A stretch of DNA of 64,000 bases from an uncultured Clostridia bacterium (lineage in GTDB: Bacteria; Bacillota; Clostridia; Christensenellales; Borkfalkiaceae). The notes below the pieces were generated by a model. It searched no databases. It saw nothing but the letters and a program-made list of their open reading frames with translations, and was not told where the DNA came from. Below, in pieces: positions 38,405 through 47,107 of this stretch. Every line of letters starts with the position of its first letter. The stretch's first letter is position 1. The position numbers and the translations under genes are program-made. Location: NCBI GenBank assembly GCA_934254825.1, contig CAKQMB010000009.1, positions 1 to 64,000 of the forward strand. The letters run 5' to 3'.

Positions 38405-40187
38405 TTTCGTTACCCTCCTTTTTCTTTTCGTCTTCGATACGTTGAAGCTCGACGGTTTTTCTGTATTCCTCGCACGTTTCCATAAGTTCCGCGTGCGTGC
38501 CGACGGCGGCGACTTTGCCGTCTTCGAGATAAATTATTTTATCCATTCCTCTCACGGTCGAAATTCTGTGAGCGATCAGAATGGTCGTTTTACCTTTTCT
38601 CGTTTCGTAAAGATTGTCGAGAATGGCTTTTTCCGTTTCCGTGTCGACAGCCGAAACTGAGTCGTCGAGAATAAGCACGGGGGCGTTTTTCATCATCGCT
38701 CTCGCAATGGAAATTCTCTGTTTCTGTCCGCCCGAAACGGTTACGCCTCTTTCGCCGAGCATCGTTTTGTATCCGTCGCGGAATTCGACGATATTCGAGT
38801 CGACATTGGCGAGTATCGCCGAATTTTTAACGGCTTCGTCGCTGAATTCGTCCGAAGCGAACGCGATATTGTTTTCTATCGTGTCGCTGAAAAGGAAATT
38901 GTCCTGCGGAACGTAAGCGGCGTTCTTTCTGACCGACTCTATCGTTACCGCGTTTACGTCCTTTCCGTCGATAAAAACCGTACCGTCCGGAACGTTATAC
39001 GTCCTTAAAATAAGATCTGCGACGGTGGTTTTTCCCGAACCCGTTCTGCCCGCAAGCCCTACGTTTTCGCCCGCATTGATTTTGAACGAGACGTTTTCGA
39101 GTACGTCGACTTCGGTTTCGGGGTATCTGAAAGTAAGGTTTTTAAACTCGATTTCGCCTTTTACTTCGCCGATATCTTCCGCGCCCTCTCTGTCCTTAAC
39201 GTCCTGCGATGCGGAAAGAAGCTCGTCTATTCTTTTAAGCGAAGCCTGTCCTCTCGATTTCATTCCTATAAGTTCCGAAATAGCCATTATCGGCCAGACG
39301 ATCGCGTTGAAATAGCCTATAAACTCCATAAGTTCGCCCACATTGAACTTGCCCGTATAAACGAGATAGCCGCCGTAACCGAGAATAATACATATAACCG
39401 ACTCGACGAAAAGAGTTATCGCGATATTTAAAAGCGTGGAAAACCTTACAAAGTTGACGTTTACGTTCTCGTTGTATTTATTGAGTTTTTTAAACGCCGC
39501 AAGTTCTTTTGCTTCTTTTACAAAAGCTTTGATAACCGCAATTCCGGAGAAATTTTCCTGCGCGAAGTCCGAAAGCTTCGAATATGCTTCCTGCCTTATT
39601 TCCCATTTCTGCTCCATATATTTTCCTACGATCATCGCCGCGAAAAACATACACACGAGCGGAATTGCGGAAAAAAGCGCGAGAATCGGCTTTAAAACAA
39701 TCATTTTATAAAGCGACATTCCGCCGAGAAAGAGCGCGTCGCACAGCATCATAACGCCCCAACCGAAACAGTCCTGAACGGTTTCGAGGTCGTTCGTGAA
39801 AAGCGACATCAGATTTCCGACTTTGTTTTTCTGATAATAGCTTGCCGAAAGGATTTCGCAACGGGCGAACATTTTCGATCTTAAATCTTCCTCTACCTTA
39901 GCCGCCGCTCCGAAAAAGCAAATTCGCCATAAAAATCTGCCCGTTACGAGAACGAGAATGACTATTATAAGCGGCAGACAGATTTTATCGAGGACGAAAT
40001 TCATATCGAACGGAACTTTCACTCCGTCGATAACGTTAAAGCCCTCCGCCATACCGTTTATAACGTATTTATATAATTCGGGAATAATAAGCTGAGCATA
40101 GTCGACCGCGACGAGCGCGAAAAGACCGAACAGCAATATGTACCCGTATTTTATATAATACCTGTTAATATTTTTTCCGAATATCAT
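38397..40187 (-). CDS. ABC exporter half-transporter with a degenerate Walker B
   Basis: 596 residues with the same six-helix plus ATPase plan. Walker A GRTGSGKTT, intact signature VSGGQKQRISIARA, H-loop LIAHRIS, but Walker B reads VLILDDSVSAVD, with Asp in place of the catalytic Glu. Such a subunit provides the non-hydrolysing site of heterodimeric exporters. The last residues are Glu/Lys-rich. ATG after CAGGTG. Upstream 105 nt are AT-rich but no promoter with good spacing is evident. Confidence 0.9.
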   Translation of the reverse strand: MIFGKNINRYYIKYGYILLFGLFALVAVDYAQLIIPELYKYVINGMAEGFNVIDGVKVPFDMNFVLDKICLPLIIVILVLVTGRFLWRICFFGAAAKVEEDLRSKMFARCEILSASYYQKNKVGNLMSLFTNDLETVQDCFGWGVMMLCDALFLGGMSLYKMIVLKPILALFSAIPLVCMFFAAMIVGKYMEQKWEIRQEAYSKLSDFAQENFSGIAVIKAFVKEAKELAAFKKLNKYNENVNVNFVRFSTLLNIAITLFVESVICIILGYGGYLVYTGKFNVGELMEFIGYFNAIVWPIMAISELIGMKSRGQASLKRIDELLSASQDVKDREGAEDIGEVKGEIEFKNLTFRYPETEVDVLENVSFKINAGENVGLAGRTGSGKTTVADLILRTYNVPDGTVFIDGKDVNAVTIESVRKNAAYVPQDNFLFSDTIENNIAFASDEFSDEAVKNSAILANVDSNIVEFRDGYKTMLGERGVTVSGGQKQRISIARAMMKNAPVLILDDSVSAVDTETEKAILDNLYETRKGKTTILIAHRISTVRGMDKIIYLEDGKVAAVGTHAELMETCEEYRKTVELQRIEDEKKKEGNENA

Positions 40188-40292
40188 ATAACACCTGCTT
40201 TTGTATTGATTAGTTTAACATAAATAGCTTTTTAACAAAAGCCTTTTTCTTATAATTTTACATCGGATTTACTTATACTCCGTATAATTTCT

Positions 40293-41621
40293 TTAATAGT
40301 TGTACTTTTTCCTCATAAAGACAAGGAACAACGTCGAAACTATGAACGCGGAAAGCTCGGTTGCGAGAGACGCGAACCATATTCCCTCTTTACCCATCAG
40401 TACGGGAAGAAGAAATACGAACGTAGCCTGGAATACGAGTGCCCTTAAAAACGACAGAATTGCCGAAACGAGACCGTTGTTTAATGCGGTGAAAAAGCTC
40501 GACGAGAAAATATTTATCCCCGAGAACAGGAACGCGAACGAAAACAGTCTGAACGCGTAAACCGTCAGGTCGTACAACTCCTTGTTTTGCCTTACGAATA
40601 AGAACGACAACGGTACGCTCAGAACTTCCGCAAGACCTGTAAGCGCAATTCCGCAGACGGACATCGTTATTATGCTCTTTTTAAAGACGTTTTTCAGTTC
40701 GCTTACGTTCTGCGCGCCGTAATTATAAGCGATTATGGGTGCGGTACCTATCGAATATCCGATTTCGATAGCAAGGAAAACAAGCTGAACGTACATAAGA
40801 ACGCCGTAAGCCGACACGCCTTTTTCGCCGTAAAAACTCATAAGCTGAGCGTTATAAAGCATACTTACGATCGACGACGAAATGTTGGACAGAAGCTCGG
40901 ACGAACCGTTCGCGCAAGCTTTTATTATCGGCAAAAATTCGAGTTTCGTTATTTTAAATCTGAGTTTGCTGTCGTTCGGACGGCAGAAATAAATAAACGG
41001 TATAACTCCGCCTACGACCTGACCGAGCCCCGTGGCAATCGCCGCGCCCGCAAGTTTCCACTTGAAAACGACGATAAAAAGCGCGTCCAAAAGAGCGTTC
41101 GTACAGCCCGCGATTATCGTTACGACAAGCCCCATACGCGGTTTTTCCGCAGCCGATAAAAAACTGTGGAAAATGCCCTGCATCATAAAAAACGTCGTAA
41201 AAGAAATGACTATCGTTCCGTAAAGAACGCAATGCTCCGTCATCGCTTCCGTTGCTTTTAAAAGGCGGCAAATGGGTCTTATAAGCAAAATTCCCGAAAT
41301 CGTTAAAATAACGCCGAGGATTATCGCGAACAAAATCATCATCGAGAAAAGTTCGTTAGCTCTTTTTTCGTCGCCCTCGCCGAGAGTTTTCGATACGAGC
41401 GCGGTTCCGCCCGTTCCTATCATAAATCCCGTTCCGCCGAGAATCATTATGAAAGGATATATGAAATTTATCGACGCAAATTCCGTTTCGCCGACATAGT
41501 TTGAAATAAAGTACCCGTCGATAACGCCGTAAATCGACGTTATTATCATCATAAAAATCGCAGGTAAAACAAATCTGAATATTTTCTTGTAAGTAAAATG
41601 CTCCGAAAGTTGTATCTTCAT
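40293..41621 (-). CDS. MATE family multidrug/sodium antiporter
   Basis: 442 residues, 12 membrane helices in two six-helix bundles, typical of MATE proteins. The first bundle begins PAIFMMIITSIYGVIDGYFISNYVG, close to the family pattern with the PA and D in helix 1 region. The LPALL-like MGxGGxAxVSxxLGEG segment is seen as IGTGGTALVSKTLGEGDEKRANE. The second half repeats the plan (IGYSIGTAPIIAYNYGAQN). Substrate unknown. Separated from the ABC genes by 105 nt and from acpP by 127 nt, so it may be an independent unit. Confidence 0.9.
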   Translation of the reverse strand: MKIQLSEHFTYKKIFRFVLPAIFMMIITSIYGVIDGYFISNYVGETEFASINFIYPFIMILGGTGFMIGTGGTALVSKTLGEGDEKRANELFSMMILFAIILGVILTISGILLIRPICRLLKATEAMTEHCVLYGTIVISFTTFFMMQGIFHSFLSAAEKPRMGLVVTIIAGCTNALLDALFIVVFKWKLAGAAIATGLGQVVGGVIPFIYFCRPNDSKLRFKITKLEFLPIIKACANGSSELLSNISSSIVSMLYNAQLMSFYGEKGVSAYGVLMYVQLVFLAIEIGYSIGTAPIIAYNYGAQNVSELKNVFKKSIITMSVCGIALTGLAEVLSVPLSFLFVRQNKELYDLTVYAFRLFSFAFLFSGINIFSSSFFTALNNGLVSAILSFLRALVFQATFVFLLPVLMGKEGIWFASLATELSAFIVSTLFLVFMRKKYNY

Positions 41622-41713
41622 AGTTTTATCCGTGTTTAAACTGCCGGAAACCGCTTAAAATTCATATAAGCGGTTCGCGGTAATTCCCGTAAAAAAGTAT
41701 TTTTTAAGATATT

Positions 41714-41743
41714 ACGAGCCTTCCCCGCAAAAGGAAGGCTCGT
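41714..41743 (-). terminator. strong hairpin after acpP, probable terminator
   Basis: Minus strand: ACGAGCCTTCC, an 8-nt loop, GGAAGGCTCGT, an 11-bp perfect stem. The T-rich part comes only after about 15 nt (AATATCTTAAAAAATAC), so it is not a textbook terminator. Confidence 0.5.
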
Positions 41744-41748
41744 GAGTT

Positions 41749-41970
41749 TTAAAGAGATTCGAGGTAAGAGACGATGTCGCCTACCGTTTCGAAACCGGCA
41801 AGCTTTTCGTCCGGAATGGTTATTCCGCTTTCTTCTTCAAGCGTCATCAGAAGTTGAAGAATATCTATCGAATCCGCGCCGAGATCTCCTTTTATCGTTG
41901 CCTCCGGGGTTACCAGACTCTCGTCGACGTTAAGCTCGTCGACAAGTATTTTTTTAACTTTTTCAAACAT
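41749..41970 (-). CDS. acpP: acyl carrier protein
   Basis: 73-residue acidic protein carrying the growing acyl chain. The phosphopantetheine serine is S34 in GADSIDILQL (usual motif DSL, here DSI). Four-helix plan and length are normal. It follows plsX, its direct substrate-supplying partner: PlsX turns acyl-ACP into acyl-phosphate. ATG after AGGAG. It ends the fakA-fakB-GNAT-plsX-acpP run. Confidence 0.95.
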   Translation of the reverse strand: MFEKVKKILVDELNVDESLVTPEATIKGDLGADSIDILQLLMTLEEESGITIPDEKLAGFETVGDIVSYLESL

Positions 41971-42039
41971 TGTTTCTCCTTTTTTTCGCTTTATGGGCGA
42001 CTATATTTATTATTTTACGCGCCTGTCGTTTATAAAAAT

Positions 42040-43005
42040 TTAACGTGCGGCGGTTTTATAAGCCTGTTCGATACATTTGAATACGGCGACTCCGTTACTC
42101 GACCCGTGACCTTTTACGACCACTTTTTCAAGACCTAAAAGCACGCTTCCGCCGTAATTTCTGTAATCCATAAACTTTTTCTCTTTTTTGAAGGTTTTGA
42201 GCATAAAGAGCGCACCGATTTTGTTCCAGAAAGACGACATTATGTCTTTTTTAAGCCTTTTGAGCATTTCGAGGCACGCGCCTTCCGTACTTTTAATGAG
42301 AACGTTACCCGAAAATCCGTCGCAAACTACGAGGTCGTATTTGCCGGAAAGCAAATCTCTGCTTTCCATATTTCCGACGAAATTGACGGATTGTTCCTCA
42401 ATCAAAAGTTTGTACGCTTCGCGGCGAAGATCGTCTCCTTTTTCCTCTTCCGTTCCGACGTTTAAAAGCGCGACTTTCGGATTTTCTATCCCGTAAGCTT
42501 TTCTGAGATAATCGCTGCCCATAACGGCGTACTGTCTGAGCTGCTCGGGCGTTGTTTCAATATTCGCTCCGCTGTCGCACACGCCGACGATTTTTCCGTT
42601 CATCGTCGGTAAAATCGGACAAAATGCGGGTCTTCTTATCCCTTCCGAGCGACCTATTCTCAAAATCGCCGCTCCGACGAGAACGCCCGTCGCCCCGCAG
42701 GAGACGAGAGCTTTTATCTCGTCGTTTTCCCTTAAATCTTTTACCGCGCGGATCATCGACGAGTCCTTTTTCAGCCTTACGGCGTTTATCGGTTTATCGT
42801 TTCCGTCGACCTGTTCGGGCGCGTTCACGATCTCTACTCTGTCCTTGGGATAATCTTTACCGTTAAGCTCGGCGTTTATCGAATTTTCGTCCCCGTATAA
42901 AACAACGGAAAGATCGGAAAACTCTTTAACGGCGAGCAATGCGCCCTCTACGTTAGCCGACGGACTGTGATCTCCGCCGAGGCAATCGACAGCTATTTTT
43001 ATCAC
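42040..43005 (-). CDS. plsX: phosphate acyltransferase PlsX
   Basis: Peripheral membrane enzyme that forms acyl-phosphate from acyl-ACP for phospholipid synthesis. 321 residues. Conserved start AVDCLGGDHSP, ALVSCGATGVLVG, the GTEEEKGD turn, and CDGFSGNVLIKSTEG are all present. Start is GTG, two bases after the stop of the GNAT gene. With FakA and FakB in the same transcript, the product acyl-phosphate can arise from new synthesis or from outside fatty acids. Confidence 0.96.
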   Translation of the reverse strand: MIKIAVDCLGGDHSPSANVEGALLAVKEFSDLSVVLYGDENSINAELNGKDYPKDRVEIVNAPEQVDGNDKPINAVRLKKDSSMIRAVKDLRENDEIKALVSCGATGVLVGAAILRIGRSEGIRRPAFCPILPTMNGKIVGVCDSGANIETTPEQLRQYAVMGSDYLRKAYGIENPKVALLNVGTEEEKGDDLRREAYKLLIEEQSVNFVGNMESRDLLSGKYDLVVCDGFSGNVLIKSTEGACLEMLKRLKKDIMSSFWNKIGALFMLKTFKKEKKFMDYRNYGGSVLLGLEKVVVKGHGSSNGVAVFKCIEQAYKTAAR

Positions 43006-43006
43006 T

Positions 43007-44134
43007 TCAATTCTCCAAAACTTTTACATACGAACGGCGGCGTTTATGTTGCTTTGCGTTAAATCTCTTCCACAAATTCTGAATTGCGAAATTATCTTCG
43101 AGATTGAGATTCGTTTCCGCATATTTAACGCCGTCCTGTTTTAAAATATCGACAAGCCCCGCGGCTATTATCGCGGTTATTCCGCAATTTATGTAATCGG
43201 GGCGGACAGCAATAAGTCCGAGGTCGATTATTTCGGGCTTTTTAATCGCTTTAAGCACTCTTATAAGTCCCGCCGGGGTAAGTTTGCCCTGCGATTTTTG
43301 CAACGCTCTGGCAAGCGACGGGAAACAAAGACCGAGACACACAGGCTCGTTTTTCTCGTTGAGAACGACCGTAACGTGACGCATATCGATTATGAGACGG
43401 AAATTATCCATCATCAGCTTTTTCATTCCGTCGGTAAACGGAACCGTGCCGTATATATTTTCGTAACCTATATCGAGAAGCTCGAAAAACGCGTCGGCAT
43501 ACTTATCGAGAAATTCCGCCGTGGACTTACATTTCGGCAAATGAAGATTGTACCTTTTTATAACGAAATCGGACATCTTCTTTATGTTCGCGATCTCTTC
43601 TTCGTCGGGAAGATAGACTTTCGATTCGACCCAGTCCACTTCCTTTTTATAACCGCAAGCCTCGATCAGTGCGCCGTAATACTCGGCGTTATACTGCTCT
43701 TCGAACGTTGAAAGCTCGTCGAAGCCCTCGACTAAAAGTCCTTCTCTTTCGAGATCGGAAAACCCCAGTGGTCCGCAAACCGTGTCCATTCCTTTTTCCA
43801 AAGCAAAATCTTCGACGGCTTTGAAAAGAGATTTTGCGGCTTCCTCGTCGTTTTCGCAATCGAATCTCGTAAATCTTACTCTTTTTTCGTTATGTTTTTC
43901 GTTGGAAGCTTTCTGTAAGATCGCGGATATTCTGCCGACCGTCACGCCGTTTCTTTTCGCAAGAAAATATGCGGTTTCGCAAGTGTCGTTATAAACGAAA
44001 TCATCATTGAAAATCGCTTTTTCGTCCCGATATAAAGGCGGGACGAAATTAGGATTTTTCTTATACATTCTGAGCGGAAAATTAAGAAATTCTTTCCTGT
44101 CCGCTCCCGTTTCGACTTTTTTTATTTCTACCAT
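43007..44134 (-). CDS. GNAT-like acyltransferase of unknown substrate
   Basis: 375 residues: an N-terminal part with NPNFVPPLYRDEKAIF, then the GNAT-like core (FLAKRNGVTVGRISAIL and CGPLGFSDLEREGLLVEGF), and a second GNAT-like half near 250-375 with DLGLIAVRPDYINCGITAII. It fits the family of double-GNAT proteins seen as YghO-like in annotation. The reaction is unknown. It sits between fakB and plsX, so an acyl or lipid substrate is possible, but nothing in the sequence proves it. Confidence 0.75.
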   Translation of the reverse strand: MVEIKKVETGADRKEFLNFPLRMYKKNPNFVPPLYRDEKAIFNDDFVYNDTCETAYFLAKRNGVTVGRISAILQKASNEKHNEKRVRFTRFDCENDEEAAKSLFKAVEDFALEKGMDTVCGPLGFSDLEREGLLVEGFDELSTFEEQYNAEYYGALIEACGYKKEVDWVESKVYLPDEEEIANIKKMSDFVIKRYNLHLPKCKSTAEFLDKYADAFFELLDIGYENIYGTVPFTDGMKKLMMDNFRLIIDMRHVTVVLNEKNEPVCLGLCFPSLARALQKSQGKLTPAGLIRVLKAIKKPEIIDLGLIAVRPDYINCGITAIIAAGLVDILKQDGVKYAETNLNLEDNFAIQNLWKRFNAKQHKRRRSYVKVLEN

Positions 44135-44144
44135 ATAATACTTT

Positions 44145-45014
44145 TTAACGATGCTTCGCGTGGAACGAAACGCCCACTCCGTTGGGTCCGCAATGCGCCC
44201 CCGAAGTCGGATTGGTCGTAATTATTTCTATCGCTGTGTCGGCACCGTATTTTTCCTTTAAACTTTCGGCAATTTCGTTCGCTATATCGGGAGCGTCGGT
44301 ATGACCGATTATTATCGAATGGTCTTTGACGTTATCCCCGAGTTCGTCGACGTAAGAAAGAAGCCTTTTTATGGCTTTTGCCTTCCCGGTTTCCTTGCCG
44401 ATACTTACCATTTTGCCTTCGTCGTTCATATATATTATCGGACGAATTCCGAGAAGAGTTCCCATCGTTGCCGAAAATCCGCTCACTCTTCCGCTTCTGC
44501 GGAAAAATTTAAGATCGTTGGCAAAGAAATACTGCGCGAAGTGTAAAACCTCTTTATCCGCCCATGCGATTATTTCCTCGGGCGACGCTCCTTTCACATA
44601 CATTTCGCCGATTTCTTTGGCTATATTGTAGCTTACGATAGTTATACCTTTGGTATCTACCGCATAAAACTTTCTTTCGGGAAATTCTTCTTTAAGTTCC
44701 TTCAACGCCTCGTCCATCGCGTCGAACGTTCCCGACATCGCCCTCGAAAAATGAACGTATAAAATATCGTTGCCTTTCTCGAATTCCGGGCGGAAATAAT
44801 TTTTATATTTTTCCGCCGAAACCGCGCTTGTCGTCGGAAGAACTCCGCCGCGAAGCTTATCGTAAAAGGGTTTCATATCGAACGTTTCGCTGTCTTCGTA
44901 CGGGAAATAAGTGGTTCCGTCAATCGAAAACGGCATACTGATAAGTTTATATCCGTATTTTTTCGCTTCTGCCGGCGTAAAATCGCAATCGCTGTCAGTA
45001 AAAATAGTGTACAT
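44145..45014 (-). CDS. fakB: DegV family fatty-acid-binding protein (FakB)
   Basis: 289 residues, DegV fold. By family it holds a fatty acid while FakA phosphorylates its carboxyl group. Motifs: SDCDFTP at the start, TTSAVSAEKY (the TTS motif), the phosphate-binding ARG-like region SRAMSGTFDAM, and the C-terminal GAHCGPNGVGVSFHAKHR. Directly after the DAK2/FakA gene (12 nt). The chain-length preference cannot be predicted. Confidence 0.88.
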   Translation of the reverse strand: MYTIFTDSDCDFTPAEAKKYGYKLISMPFSIDGTTYFPYEDSETFDMKPFYDKLRGGVLPTTSAVSAEKYKNYFRPEFEKGNDILYVHFSRAMSGTFDAMDEALKELKEEFPERKFYAVDTKGITIVSYNIAKEIGEMYVKGASPEEIIAWADKEVLHFAQYFFANDLKFFRRSGRVSGFSATMGTLLGIRPIIYMNDEGKMVSIGKETGKAKAIKRLLSYVDELGDNVKDHSIIIGHTDAPDIANEIAESLKEKYGADTAIEIITTNPTSGAHCGPNGVGVSFHAKHR

Positions 45015-45026
45015 CTTTTCTCCTTA

Positions 45027-46688
45027 TCATTCAAGAACGAACATATAATCGTAAACGGGCTGATCCCCTTCGATAACTATCGTCTCCGTGTCCGGGTATC
45101 TCTCGTTTATATGATTTTTTATGTTTTCGGCTTCCTCTTCGGTTGTATTTTCGCCCGTGAAAACAAGCATAAGCCCGCTTTCGGAAGCTCCCGCCGCTTC
45201 GAGAAGTTTCTCCGCGGCGCGATTTTTGTCTCCGTCGTCCGAATAAATCTTATCGCCGACGAAACCTATATAATCCCCGTTTTTAACTGACACGCCGTTC
45301 ATCGCCGTGTCTCTGTTCGCTTTCGATACGCATGCGGTTACAACGCCCGCGACCGAGTCTTTTATACCGCCGACGATATCTTCCGTCGTTCCTTCCGTTT
45401 CCATCATGGATACGGCGGCGTAACCCTCGCCTATCGTCTTTGTTTTTATAACTATTATTTCCGATTTGTCGTAAAGCTCGGCGGCTTGTTCGGCAGTTAA
45501 AATAACGTTCTTATTGTTCGGGAAAACGAAAATTCTTTCCGCGTACACCTTATCGAACGCGGCTATCATATCGCCTGCCGACGGGTTCATGCTCTGACCG
45601 CCGTCGACGACCTCGTCGACCCCGAGCGACAGGAAAGTTTCTTTTAACCCCTTGCCTGCGGCGACTACGACTATTCCCGTTTTCTTTTTATGTTTGTTCT
45701 TCTTCGCAAGCTTTGCCTGCGCGTTATCGCCCTTTGTCACGGCTTCGCTGTGTTGAAGGGTCATATTTTCGATTTTTAAAGTAAGGAACTCGCCGAAGTT
45801 CTGACAATAACGCAAAACCCCGCCCGGATCCTTTGTGTGAACGTGAACCTTTACGATACTGCCGTCCTTAAAACAAACGACGGAATCGCCCACGCCGTTG
45901 AGATAATTTATAAGTTCGGTTTCGTCGAACGACTCGACGTCCGTCTTTGCGCGCTGCAAACGAAGTAAAAACTCCGTGCAATAACCGAACTCTAAAACGC
46001 TGTTCTCGTCGAAGAGCGAAAAATCGACGGAAGACGCCGTTTTTATAACCTCGGCTCTCTTTTCCTCGGCGTAAGTCTCTCCCCTTTCGAGAGCCTCTTT
46101 CATTCCCTCGAATATGTAATAAAGCCCCGCGCCGCCGCTGTCGACGACTCCCGCTTCCGCAAGTACCGGCAAAAGTTCGGGCGTTCTGTCGAGCGAACGA
46201 CCCATTTCGCCGAGAAGCTCTTCGAAATATTCTTCCAGACCTTTACAGTCTTTTGAGTTGGCGTATTTTACCGCGTCTTTAAAAACGGTAAGAATAGTCC
46301 CCTCGACGGGTTTTGCCACTGCGCCGTACGCGCTTGCGACGCCCGTTTCCATTCCGCGCTTTATATCCTCGAATTCGGCTTTTTCAAGCCCTTTGAGTTC
46401 AGAAGTTATACCCGCGAAAATTCTCGATAATATAACGCCCGAATTTCCCCTTGCGCCGAGAAGCATTCCTTCTGCCGCGGCTTTGGAAACAGCCCCGAGA
46501 TCGTTGCCGGCTTTTTTTGCCGCATCCGCTCCCGAGCCGAACGTCATAAGCATATTGTCGCCCGTGTCCCCGTCCGGTATCGGGAACACGTTAAGATCGT
46601 TTATATCCTGCCTGTATGCGGCGAGCTTGAACGCTCCGCCGGAAAGCATACCCGCAAATTCTTTTCCGCCGATTGTTATCGTCTGCAT
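45027..46688 (-). CDS. fakA: fatty acid kinase FakA (DAK2 domain)
   Basis: 553 residues: an N-terminal DhaL/DAK2 kinase domain (LNVFPIPDGDTGDNM for metal-ATP, GARGNSGVILSRIFAG, SGGAGLYYIFEGM), a middle domain, and a DegV-like C-terminal domain (from about 340) ending in VYDYMFVLE. FakA uses ATP to phosphorylate a fatty acid held by FakB. ATG after GGAGA. First gene of the lipid operon; the promoter at 46859-46887 leaves a leader of about 165 nt that contains several short inverted repeats. Confidence 0.92.
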   Translation of the reverse strand: MQTITIGGKEFAGMLSGGAFKLAAYRQDINDLNVFPIPDGDTGDNMLMTFGSGADAAKKAGNDLGAVSKAAAEGMLLGARGNSGVILSRIFAGITSELKGLEKAEFEDIKRGMETGVASAYGAVAKPVEGTILTVFKDAVKYANSKDCKGLEEYFEELLGEMGRSLDRTPELLPVLAEAGVVDSGGAGLYYIFEGMKEALERGETYAEEKRAEVIKTASSVDFSLFDENSVLEFGYCTEFLLRLQRAKTDVESFDETELINYLNGVGDSVVCFKDGSIVKVHVHTKDPGGVLRYCQNFGEFLTLKIENMTLQHSEAVTKGDNAQAKLAKKNKHKKKTGIVVVAAGKGLKETFLSLGVDEVVDGGQSMNPSAGDMIAAFDKVYAERIFVFPNNKNVILTAEQAAELYDKSEIIVIKTKTIGEGYAAVSMMETEGTTEDIVGGIKDSVAGVVTACVSKANRDTAMNGVSVKNGDYIGFVGDKIYSDDGDKNRAAEKLLEAAGASESGLMLVFTGENTTEEEAENIKNHINERYPDTETIVIEGDQPVYDYMFVLE

Positions 46689-46858
46689 TTATATCTCCGA
46701 ATCGGATCGATTTTTTCGACCCGACCTGTCGGTTTTTGGATTGTGTACGTCTTTTTTGTAAAATCCCCGTAAAAAACGGTTACTGACCGGCATTTTATGC
46801 AAAATTTGTCCGCTTTGAAAAATTCCGCCTATATGCCCAAGATAAAACGTACTAACTT

Positions 46859-46887
46859 ATTATATAATAATCTTCAAACTAAGTCAA
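46859..46887 (-). promoter_or_regulatory. sigma-A promoter of the fakA-acpP operon
   Basis: Minus strand: -35 TTGACT at 46882-46887, 17-nt spacer, perfect -10 TATAAT at 46859-46864. The RNA would start near 46852 and carry a 165-nt leader. The leader has CCGAC-AGG-TCGG-like and GGTCGA...TCGATCC pairs and could hold a control element. Confidence 0.85.
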
Positions 46888-46954
46888 CAAAATTTCATCG
46901 CAAATTCATATAAAGATATTTTTCGGGGCTTTTTTATGCAAAAAACCGTTTACA

Positions 46955-46993
46955 CGGAAAAAGCGACCTCTTTCGAGATCGCCTTTTCCGTTT
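46955..46993 (-). terminator. terminator after the aspartokinase gene (possibly bidirectional)
   Basis: An almost perfect stem ACGGAAAA-GCGA-CTC / GAG-TCGC-TTTTCCGT with a TTTC loop. On the minus strand it is followed by a second small stem CCGT-GTAA-ACGG and TTTTTT. Between here and 47107 (about 110 nt) I see nothing beyond untranslated 3' sequence. Confidence 0.65.
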
Positions 46994-47107
46994 GTATTTT
47001 AAGGGGGATTAGGGTAAGCAATTTGTTTGCAAAGAACTCAACTGCTCTTTACGCCCATATGATAACACTTCAATGTGACAACTTTATGATAACGAAATAA
47101 AATATTT

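Noticed and set aside
46846..46864. FapR operator near the fakA promoter (TTAGTACG)
   Set aside because: Only half of the known inverted operator is present.
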